Shown in pieces: positions 22,359 to 28,215 of a DNA stretch of 28,215 nucleotides. Origin of the DNA: Dactylosporangium sp. AC04546 (GTDB taxonomy: Bacteria; Actinomycetota; Actinomycetes; Mycobacteriales; Micromonosporaceae). The DNA lies in assembly GCF_022095675.1 (NCBI RefSeq), contig NZ_JAHYSG010000144.1:1-28215 (forward strand), written 5' to 3'. Positions within the stretch are counted from its first letter, which is position 1; each line of letters opens with the position of its first letter. The translations under genes and the position numbers were made by a program. Under the pieces are notes generated by a model, which worked only from the letters and a program-made list of their open reading frames with translations, was not told where the DNA came from and made no database searches.

Positions 22359-23036
22359 TCAGGCGCGGGCCGTGGTGGCCGCGCGGATGCTGCGCAGGCC
22401 GGAGAAGATCATGCCGGCCGGCAGGGCCAGGGCCAGGGCGTTCGACACCAGCTGGAGCGGTGAGCCGGGCATCACGACGGCCGTGTCCCAGGTCGGGCTG
22501 AGGGCCGACAGCAGCATGCCGCCGATCGCGAAGAACGCCACCGCGGCCAGGGTCGCGACGCCCGTCGCGCGGGCGAACCGGCGGCCCACGGTGACGAACC
22601 GCGTGCCGATGCCGCAGACCAGGGCGGTCACCAGGGCGACGGCGAAGACCACGTAGCTCGCGTAGTCGACCGTGTTGGCCAGCACCGCGTAGAAGCGGTC
22701 CGGCTCCCACGACCAGCCGGTCGAGGCGCTGCGCCAGGCCATCTCGGAGATGACGGACTGGGCGGCGACCGCGCCGGCCACGATCAGGGCCGTGCGGCGG
22801 GCCTGGGCCAGCGCCAGCTCGCGCTGATAGTCGGGGGCGAGCTCGTGCACCGCGCCGAACTCGTCCACCGCCCGGCGCTCGGCGGCGAGACGGTCGAGGC
22901 CGCCCTCCTCGTAGTGCTCGGCCGCGTCCACGAGGCTGTCGCGCGCCTCGGTCACCAGGTCGGCCTTGGCCGCGCGCGGGCCGCGCAGCGTGCGGCGGAG
23001 CGCGGCGACATACACGTCGATCGGGCCAGCATGCAT
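22359..23036 (-). CDS. HAAS/permease-prefix-domain membrane protein
   Basis: This 225-residue protein has an N-terminal helical HAAS-like domain (about 6-72, IDVYVAALRRTLRGP...LVTEARDSLVDAAEHYEEGGLDRLAAERRAVDEFG). Five hydrophobic segments follow in the rest. Proteins with this N-terminus usually sit beside a PadR regulator and act as membrane partners of it or as transport-associated proteins. No PadR gene is present next to this one. The ATG at 23036 has GAGG eight bases upstream. It is divergent from the multicopper oxidase gene, with a 152-base shared promoter region. Confidence 0.8.
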   Translation of the reverse strand: MHAGPIDVYVAALRRTLRGPRAAKADLVTEARDSLVDAAEHYEEGGLDRLAAERRAVDEFGAVHELAPDYQRELALAQARRTALIVAGAVAAQSVISEMAWRSASTGWSWEPDRFYAVLANTVDYASYVVFAVALVTALVCGIGTRFVTVGRRFARATGVATLAAVAFFAIGGMLLSALSPTWDTAVVMPGSPLQLVSNALALALPAGMIFSGLRSIRAATTARA

Positions 23037-23142
23037 CACCACCACCTCAGTATGCCGACGGCCGTGATCCGGCGAGTGGGGGTTGACCCTGACCTTTCCC
23101 CGGGTTGTCCGCGCGCGTCTGGCGCGCCGAGCGCAAGGACGG

Positions 23143-23152
23143 CTACATGTAG
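23143..23152. promoter_or_regulatory. Perfect 10-base palindrome upstream of the multicopper oxidase
   Basis: CTACATGTAG lies 36-45 bases before the oxidase start, within an unusually AT-rich patch (23143-23168) that also contains TACTACTTAT. The TACA/TGTA half-sites recall operators of the BlaI/CopY regulator family, although the two central spacer bases of a typical CopY box are missing. It may be the operator for oxidase control. Confidence 0.35.
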
Positions 23153-23188
23153 ACGTACTACTTATCAACGCGAGGAAGGACGACGACC

Positions 23189-24676
23189 GTGCGCAAGTGG
23201 CTTTTCGGCGGGCTGGGCCTGCTGCTGGTCCTGTGCGGGGGCGGGGTCGCCGTGATCACCTGGGCTCTCAGCCGGACGTCGATCAACACGATCGGGAAGG
23301 TGAGCTTCGACCGCGCGCTCAAGATCCCGCCGCTGGCCGAGTCCGCCGTGGACGGCCAGGGCCGGCGCGTCTTCGAGCTCAAGGCCCAGGCCGGCGAGAG
23401 TGACCTCGGCCACGGGGCCACCCGCACCTGGGGCTACAACGGGGCATACCTCGGGCCGACGCTGCGCGCCGAGCGCGGCGAGCAGGTCGTGGTGAACATC
23501 CACAACGGGCTCGCCGAGCCGACCACCGTGCACTGGCACGGCATGCACCTGCCGGCCCAGGCCGACGGCGGCCCGCACCGCCCGATCGCGGCCGGCGGCG
23601 GCACGTTCCAGGCGGCGTGGAAGCTCGACCAGCCGGCGGCGACGCTGTGGTACCACCCCCACCCGAGTGAGCGGACCGAGGCGCAGGTCTACCGCGGCCT
23701 GGCCGGCATGTTCATCGTCGACGACCCGGCGACGGACAGCACGCAGCTGCCGCGCGAGTACGGCGTCGACGACGTGCCCGTCGTCGTGCAGGACAAGGCG
23801 TTCGACGGCAGCCAGCTGTCCATGGACGACCGGTTCGGCAGCGACATCGGCGTGCTGGGCGACCAGCTGCTCGTCAACGGCACCCCGGGCCCGTACCTCG
23901 ACGTGCAGACCGAGCGCGTCCGCCTGCGCCTGCTCAACGGGTCGACGGCGCGCGTCTACAACTTCACGCTCGAAGGCGGCCGCCAGTTCGCCATGGTGGG
24001 ATCCGACGGCGGCCTGCTCGCCCGCCCGTACATGACCGATCACCTGCGGCTCTCGGTGGGGGAGCGGGCCGAGATCGTGGTCGCCCTCAAGCCGGGGGAG
24101 CGGGTGGCGCTGCGCAGCGAGCGGCCGCTGCCCGACTTCGACTTCGGCAACCGCAAACTCCAGGGCGGCGAGGACTCCTTCGACGTGCTCCAGCTGCGCG
24201 CCGCGCAGACCCTGCGCAAGAGCCCCGAGCTGCCGGCGGCGCTGGTCGACACGCCGCGGCTCGACCCGAAGCAGGCGGCGGCCAAGCGTGACTTCACGTT
24301 CTCCGGCCGCGACATCAACGGCGAGGGCATGGACATGGACCGGGTCGACGCGGTCGTCGTGAAGAACACGACCGAGGTGTGGAACGTGAAGAACGGCCAC
24401 GACACGCCGCACAGCTTCCACATCCACGACGTGCAGTTCCAGGTGCTCTCGGTCGACGGCGCGGCGCCGCCGGAGCCGCTCGGCGGCTGGAAGGACACGC
24501 TGTTCCTGGAGCCGCACCGCAGATACTCGGTCATCGCGCGGTTCGCCGACTACGCCGACCCGACGACGGCCTACATGTTCCACTGCCACGTCCTGCGCCA
24601 CGAGGACGAGGGGATGATGGGCCAGTTCGTGGTCGTCGAGAAGAAGGGCGACCAGCCCAGACTGCGGCACGGATGA
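23189..24676 (+). CDS. Multicopper oxidase (CueO/laccase-like), membrane-anchored
   Basis: This 495-residue extracytoplasmic oxidase has an N-terminal membrane helix (about 4-26) that is either an uncleaved anchor or a signal peptide. It has three cupredoxin domains. The copper motifs are intact: HWHGMH (115-120), WYHPH (154-158), HSFHIH (408-413) and HCHVLRHEDEGMM (465-477). The last contains the type 1 Cys466 with axial Met476. This plan oxidises phenols, metals such as Cu(I), or bilirubin-like substrates and reduces oxygen to water. No Met-rich insert like that of CueO is present, so the role need not be copper detoxification. The start is GTG at 23189 with GAGGAAGGA eight bases upstream. 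A strong hairpin follows the stop codon. Confidence 0.93.
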   Translation: MRKWLFGGLGLLLVLCGGGVAVITWALSRTSINTIGKVSFDRALKIPPLAESAVDGQGRRVFELKAQAGESDLGHGATRTWGYNGAYLGPTLRAERGEQVVVNIHNGLAEPTTVHWHGMHLPAQADGGPHRPIAAGGGTFQAAWKLDQPAATLWYHPHPSERTEAQVYRGLAGMFIVDDPATDSTQLPREYGVDDVPVVVQDKAFDGSQLSMDDRFGSDIGVLGDQLLVNGTPGPYLDVQTERVRLRLLNGSTARVYNFTLEGGRQFAMVGSDGGLLARPYMTDHLRLSVGERAEIVVALKPGERVALRSERPLPDFDFGNRKLQGGEDSFDVLQLRAAQTLRKSPELPAALVDTPRLDPKQAAAKRDFTFSGRDINGEGMDMDRVDAVVVKNTTEVWNVKNGHDTPHSFHIHDVQFQVLSVDGAAPPEPLGGWKDTLFLEPHRRYSVIARFADYADPTTAYMFHCHVLRHEDEGMMGQFVVVEKKGDQPRLRHG

Positions 24677-24678
24677 GG

Positions 24679-24714
24679 GTGCCGGGCCCCCCGTGGCGGC
24701 GCGGGGCCCGGCAC
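24679..24714. terminator. Bidirectional terminator after the multicopper oxidase
   Basis: A perfect 12-base stem, GTGCCGGGCCCC (24679-24690) with GGGGCCCGGCAC (24703-24714), encloses a 12-base loop three bases after the oxidase stop. The next gene converges on it. The remaining 125 bases to 24839 show no gene. Confidence 0.75.
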
Positions 24715-24839
24715 GTCTCGCAAGCGTTCCGTCGTCCCCGTGCGTCGGCCAATTGGCGGCGGCAACCCAACGAGAACCGCTCTGTGACCGGCATGACACA
24801 TCGATCAACGCTCCCATGTCAAGGGCGAGGTGTCCGATG

Positions 24840-26207
24840 TCACCGTGGCTCGCCGAGGTGTCGGCGGAGCGCGACGGCAGCGTCTCGCTCGGTACCCGTC
24901 CAGGCCGTGTGGCCGTCCGGCCGCACCAGCGCCCAGCGGTCGTGCGCGGCGGCGACGAGCCGGTCGGCATAACCGGGCGGCACCTGCGCCGGGCCGAGCA
25001 GCACGTGCCGCCCGGACCGCAGCAGCTCGTACAGCCGCTGCCCGGACGCCACGGTGACGTCCTCCTGCCGCGGGGCGTGCGGGTAGTCGATGCCGATGCC
25101 CGACACCGTGCCGGCCGCCTTGCGCATGATGGTCGGCACGTGCAGCAGCGCACCGCCGAGCAGGTCACGGCCGGCACGGGCGGCCCGGGACTGGAGCATG
25201 GCGAGGCGGATCAGGCCACCGCTGCTGCGCAGCACGAGGGCGCCGACCGGGTGCCGCTCGTCTTCGTACGAGTCGAGCAGGCCGTCCGGCGCCCACCCGG
25301 CCGCGGTCGCGGCGAGCTTCCAGCCGAGGTTCGCCGCGTCCTGGAGCCCGGTGTTCATGCCCTGGCCGCCGGCAGGGGAGTGCACGTGCGCGGCGTCACC
25401 CGCGAGGAACGCGCGGCCCACGCGGTACCGCGGCGCCTGGCGCTCGTCGCTGTGGAACCGGGACATCCAGCGCGCCTCGTGCATCCCGAAGTCGGAGCCG
25501 AGCGCCTTGCGGGTCACCTCCCGGATCTCGTCGAGGGTGAGCGGGGCGTCGTCGGGCAGGTCGGTGCGCCGGTCCCAGGCGAAGATGCGATACCACCCGT
25601 CGCCGAACGGTGCCACGAACGCGAACCCCTCGGCACTCGCGTTGACGGCCAGCGTGTCCGCCGGCGCGTCGGTCAGCCGCACGTCGGCCAGCATGATCGA
25701 GCGCAGCACCGCCCTGCCCGGGAACGGCACGCCGAGCGCCGAGCGGACCACGCTGCGCACGCCGTCGGCCCCGACGACGTGGTCGGCCGCGAACGTCCCG
25801 TCGCCGGTGGTCACCTCGACCCCGCCGGCGTCCTGCCGCACGCCGGTCACCTCGACGCCGCGCACCAGCCGGGCGCCCGCCTTCACGGCGCGCTCCTCCA
25901 AGAGCCTCTCCACGTTGTACTGCGGGGTGATCAGCAGGAACGGGAAGCGCGACGGCAGCACACCGAGGTCGATGCGCACCCGCTCGAACAGCCGCAGCCT
26001 CCGCACCGCCGCGCCGGTCCCGATCAGCTCCTCCGCGAGCCCGCGCGCGTCGAGGTGCTCCAGCGTGCGGGCGTGCACGCCGAAAGCCCGCGTCAGGTTC
26101 GACTCGGCGCCGCGGCGCTCCAGCACGGTGACGTCGACCCCGGCCGCGGCGAGGTCGCCGGCGAGCAGCAGCCCGGTCGGCCCGGCGCCCACGATGACGG
26201 TCTTCAT
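24840..26207 (-). CDS. FAD-dependent aromatic monooxygenase (group A flavoprotein)
   Basis: This 455-residue flavoprotein resembles PHBH-fold hydroxylases, including antibiotic-modifying types such as rifampicin monooxygenase. The FAD ADP-binding motif is GAGPTG (7-12) with Glu30 ending the second strand. The DG motif is VVGADGVRSVVRSALG (144-159). The GD motif is RAFLAGDAAHVHSPAGGQGM (265-284), followed by NTGLQDAANLGWKLA. The last ~80 residues form a short thioredoxin-like tail. The substrate cannot be assigned; a polyketide or other aromatic compound is likely. The ATG at 26207 has GAGGAG about six bases upstream. It is divergent from an MFS exporter, and the two share a palindromic operator region, the classic layout of an inducible detoxification pair. 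The local MarR/TetR regulator gene is missing. Confidence 0.9.
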   Translation of the reverse strand: MKTVIVGAGPTGLLLAGDLAAAGVDVTVLERRGAESNLTRAFGVHARTLEHLDARGLAEELIGTGAAVRRLRLFERVRIDLGVLPSRFPFLLITPQYNVERLLEERAVKAGARLVRGVEVTGVRQDAGGVEVTTGDGTFAADHVVGADGVRSVVRSALGVPFPGRAVLRSIMLADVRLTDAPADTLAVNASAEGFAFVAPFGDGWYRIFAWDRRTDLPDDAPLTLDEIREVTRKALGSDFGMHEARWMSRFHSDERQAPRYRVGRAFLAGDAAHVHSPAGGQGMNTGLQDAANLGWKLAATAAGWAPDGLLDSYEDERHPVGALVLRSSGGLIRLAMLQSRAARAGRDLLGGALLHVPTIMRKAAGTVSGIGIDYPHAPRQEDVTVASGQRLYELLRSGRHVLLGPAQVPPGYADRLVAAAHDRWALVRPDGHTAWTGTERDAAVALRRHLGEPR

Positions 26208-26235
26208 GGCTCCTCCTCGATGCCAACGCTCGTTC

Positions 26236-26265
26236 GCCAACAACTGTAGGCCAACAACTGTTGGC
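26236..26265. promoter_or_regulatory. Operator region: perfect palindrome plus direct repeat between the monooxygenase and MFS genes
   Basis: GCCAACAACTGTTGGC at 26250-26265 is a perfect palindrome apart from its two central bases. Its left 12 bases also occur at 26236-26247, giving direct repeats 14 bases apart. On the minus strand TACAGT (26243-26248) is a good -10 box with TTGTAA 18 bases upstream as a -35, so a protein bound here would block the monooxygenase promoter. MarR- or TetR-family binding is likely. Confidence 0.6.
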
Positions 26266-26295
26266 ATTACAAGTTGACCTGAAGAGGGGTTGAAG

Positions 26296-27729
26296 TTGCA
26301 CCCTGTTGACGTGCAGAACCGACGCGCCCTCACCATCGGCATGGTCTCGCTGGTCACGTTCGCCGCCTTCGAGGCGGTCGCCGTGACGGCGGCGATGCCG
26401 ACCGTCGCCCGGGCCCTCGACGGCCTCGCGCTGTACGGCTTCACCTTCGGCGGCCCGCTCGCGACGAGCGTCGTCGCGATGGTGCTCGCCGGCGGCTGGG
26501 CCGACCGCCAGGGCCCGGCCCGCCCGACGCTGGTCGGGGTGGCGCTGTTCTGCCTGGGCCTGCTGGTCGCCGGGCTGGCCCCGGAGATGTGGACGCTGGT
26601 CGCCGGCCGGCTCGTCCAGGGCTTCGGCGGCGGCCTGTTCACCGTGGCGGCCTACGTGGTCGTCGGTCGCGCGTACCCGAACGAGCAGCACCCGCGGATC
26701 TTCTCCGCCTTCGCCGCGGCCTGGGTCCTTCCCGCCGTCGTGGGCCCCACGGTCGCGGGCGTCATCGTGGAGCACCTCGGCTGGCGCTGGGTCTTTCTGC
26801 TGGTGGCCATCGCGTCGGTACCGGCGACGCTGATGATCTGGCCGCAGGTGCGCACGATCGGCGGCGAACCGGCGGCCGCGGCCGTCAACCGCCGCGTCCC
26901 GTGGGCGGTCGGCGCCGCGGTGAGCCTGTGCCTGCTGTACTTCGGCGGTCAGCGGATCGACCTGCTGGCCCTGGTGTACCTCGGCGTCGGCCTGGCCGGC
27001 GTGGTCTTCTGCGCGCCGCGGCTCCTCCCGCGGGGCACGTTCACCGCCGCCCGCGGCCTGCCGAGCGTGGTCCTGCTGCGCGGCCTGGCCGGCGCCGCCT
27101 TCGTGCAGACCGACGTCTTCATCCCGCTGCTGCTGACCCGCGAGCGCGGCCTGAGCCCGACGCTGGCCGGCCTGACGCTGACCACCGGCGCGCTGTGCTG
27201 GTCGGCCGGCTCCTGGGTGCAGGCCCGCCAGGCCCAGCGCCTGGCCACCGCGGCCCGCCTGCGCCTGGGGCTGATCGCGATCGCCGTGGGCGTGGTGTCG
27301 GCGCTGCTGCTGATCCTGCCGTCGGTACCGGTGGCGGTCGTACTGGCCGGCTGGTCGATCGGCGGCTTCGGCATGGGCCTGGCCTACCCGACGATGTCGT
27401 CGCTGGTCCTCTCGCTGTCCGCGCCGGGCACGCAGGGCGCGAACAGCTCGGCCCTGCAGGTCGGCGACGCCCTGCTCACGACGACGGTCCTGGCGGTGGG
27501 CGGCTCCCTGTTCGCGCTCCTGGTGGACACCCCGGCGGGCTACCTGGCAGCGTTCACGGTCGCCCTTGTCCCGGCGCTGCTGGGCATCTGGGTGGCCGGC
27601 TCAACGACGCCGCCGCAGCCACTGGTGCACGAGGGCGAGGGGCACGACCCCGACGGGGTACCAGAGCAGATCGACGTAGTCGAACGCCACCCCGAACACC
27701 AGCCGCGCGGCGAGGCTGTGCGCGGATAG
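26296..27729 (+). CDS. MFS drug/metabolite exporter with an antisense-derived C-terminal tail
   Basis: This 477-residue major facilitator protein has at least twelve hydrophobic segments. Motif A is visible at GGWADRQGPARPTLVG in the loop between helices 2 and 3. Further conserved segments are VQGFGGGLFTVAAYVVVGRAYP and a motif C-like WVLPAVVGPTVAGVIVEHLGWRWVF, which marks antiporters and drug exporters. The start TTG at 26296 has GAGGGG six bases upstream; TTG 26290 and GTG 26311 are alternatives. The membrane domain ends near IWVAG (about 27600). The remaining 43 residues are polar and lie entirely antisense to the DUF2809 gene, so they are probably not a conserved part of the transporter. 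It is divergent from the FAD monooxygenase and likely exports a related compound. Confidence 0.9.
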   Translation: MHPVDVQNRRALTIGMVSLVTFAAFEAVAVTAAMPTVARALDGLALYGFTFGGPLATSVVAMVLAGGWADRQGPARPTLVGVALFCLGLLVAGLAPEMWTLVAGRLVQGFGGGLFTVAAYVVVGRAYPNEQHPRIFSAFAAAWVLPAVVGPTVAGVIVEHLGWRWVFLLVAIASVPATLMIWPQVRTIGGEPAAAAVNRRVPWAVGAAVSLCLLYFGGQRIDLLALVYLGVGLAGVVFCAPRLLPRGTFTAARGLPSVVLLRGLAGAAFVQTDVFIPLLLTRERGLSPTLAGLTLTTGALCWSAGSWVQARQAQRLATAARLRLGLIAIAVGVVSALLLILPSVPVAVVLAGWSIGGFGMGLAYPTMSSLVLSLSAPGTQGANSSALQVGDALLTTTVLAVGGSLFALLVDTPAGYLAAFTVALVPALLGIWVAGSTTPPQPLVHEGEGHDPDGVPEQIDVVERHPEHQPRGEAVRG

Positions 27730-28002
27730 GCTCCGGGGCAGGTCGGTGAGCTGGAGCAACTCGACCCCCCAGCACCACGCGAGCGCCCCGCCCGCGGCGG
27801 CGATCGGCGCGAGCCGCGGCCAGACGACGAGCAGCCCGCCGTAGATCATGGCCGCGTAGAGCGCGGTCCCGGAGTACTGCGCGATCGGCCCGCTGGCCTC
27901 GACGTACTCTCCGCTGGCGGCCCGAATCCCGAACGCGAGCCCGAGCGCTAGACCGACGACACAGAGCCCGCCTATGCGCACGGCCCGCTTCGAGATCACC
28001 AC
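27601..28002 (-). CDS. DUF2809 family small membrane protein
   Basis: This 133-residue protein has four hydrophobic segments and the DUF2809 pattern: ALYAAMIYGGLLVVWPRLAP, then CWGVELLQLTDLPRSLSAHSLAARLVFGVAFDYVDLLWYPVGVVPLA. The WGVELLQL and FDYVDLLWYPVG blocks are characteristic. The function is unknown. I chose the GTG at 28002 because a TANNNT box lies exactly 7 bases upstream. Longer in-frame starts up to 28077 add an Ala/Gly/Arg-rich segment that is not typical of the family and would put the promoter inside the gene; GTG at 27999 is equally possible. The 3' end overlaps the convergent MFS gene by 129 bases. Confidence 0.82.
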   Translation of the reverse strand: MVISKRAVRIGGLCVVGLALGLAFGIRAASGEYVEASGPIAQYSGTALYAAMIYGGLLVVWPRLAPIAAAGGALAWCWGVELLQLTDLPRSLSAHSLAARLVFGVAFDYVDLLWYPVGVVPLALVHQWLRRRR

Positions 28003-28009
28003 GGCCGCG

Positions 28010-28015
28010 ATGCTA
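28010..28015 (-). promoter_or_regulatory. Leaderless-type -10 box of the DUF2809 gene
   Basis: On the minus strand this reads TAGCAT, a TANNNT match, followed by 7 bases and the GTG at 28002. No ribosome-binding site is present. Confidence 0.5.
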
Positions 28016-28120
28016 GCCGCCGCTGGCCACCCGCCCGCCCGCTCTCGCCCGCCCGCTCCGCAGGCCCCGGCCGTCACGAGGACGCGCGCGCCGGAGCTGC
28101 ACCCGGCTCTAACCCGCCCG

Positions 28121-28160
28121 CTCGCTCTCGCCGGCTCTCGCTCTCGCCGGCTCTCGCTCG
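28121..28160. repeat. 16-base tandem repeat, 2.5 copies
   Basis: The unit CTCGCTCTCGCCGGCT occurs at 28121-28136 and 28137-28152, with a half copy at 28153-28160. It lies in the gap upstream of the DUF2809 gene, directly beside a second 16-base array of different sequence. Confidence 0.9.
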
Positions 28161-28215
28161 CCCGCGTCTTCTTGCGCCCGCGTCTTCTTGCGCCCGCGTC
28201 TTCTTGCGCCCGCGT
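28161..28215. repeat. Second 16-base tandem repeat, at least 3.4 copies, running off the window
   Basis: The unit CCCGCGTCTTCTTGCG occurs at 28161-28176, 28177-28192 and 28193-28208, with seven more bases at 28209-28215 where the window ends. All copies are identical. The full array length is unknown. Confidence 0.93.

Noticed and set aside
28121..28215. CRISPR array at the window end
   Set aside because: The units are contiguous 16-base tandem repeats with no unique spacers.

Overview
The window is high-GC actinobacterial chromosome. The coding style (GTG/TTG starts, 4-base GTGA/ATGA gene overlaps, actinobacterial leaderless promoters, a GlnR-type box) and gene families such as YiaA/B, DUF4240, MmyB-type XRE regulators and HAAS proteins suggest a Micromonosporaceae relative such as Actinoplanes. 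That family assignment is inference. I see no rRNA, tRNA, CRISPR array, insertion sequence or prophage.

Layout. (1) 51-4705: an M20 peptidase faces a minus-strand signalling operon of a receiver-PP2C phosphatase, a membrane histidine kinase and a single-domain response regulator. (2) 4807-7668: a CPA1 Na+/H+ antiporter, a small UBP-type zinc-finger protein and a DedA membrane protein, closed by a strong terminator. (3) 7739-10867, minus strand: a beta-helix lipoprotein, a ~700-base lower-GC gap, a YiaA/B membrane protein and a cytidylate-kinase-like/ParB-like fusion. (4) 11013-19337: the centrepiece. A GlnR-type box precedes ureABCFGD. A guanidine-I (ykkC) riboswitch follows, then a guanidine-hydrolase-type ureohydrolase and a three-gene ABC importer. 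(5) 19285-20398: YidD with a Cys-rich N-terminus, a repeat-rich gap holding an 88-base spacer-less palindrome, and an unusual acidic protein. (6) 20531-23036: an XRE/MmyB regulator divergent from an NTF2-like protein, a DUF4240 protein and a HAAS membrane protein. (7) 23189-28002: a multicopper oxidase, a FAD monooxygenase divergent from an MFS exporter around a palindromic operator, and a DUF2809 protein. The window ends in two 16-base tandem-repeat arrays.

How region 4 works. The ABC system would import guanidine, and the ureohydrolase would split it to urea and ammonia. The upstream urease then converts urea to ammonia and CO2, so all three guanidine nitrogens are recovered. The guanidine half is gated by a guanidine-sensing RNA and the urease half by a nitrogen-status box. 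Both hydrolases are expected to need nickel. UreG carries a His-rich tail, and neither ureE nor hypAB is present. The riboswitch sequence is the strongest single piece of evidence for this reading.

Other points of note: four genes share a leaderless promoter with a TANNNT box exactly 7 bases before the start codon; a 14-codon leader peptide is apparently coupled to the PP2C phosphatase; and there is a kinase/ParB fusion of unknown function.
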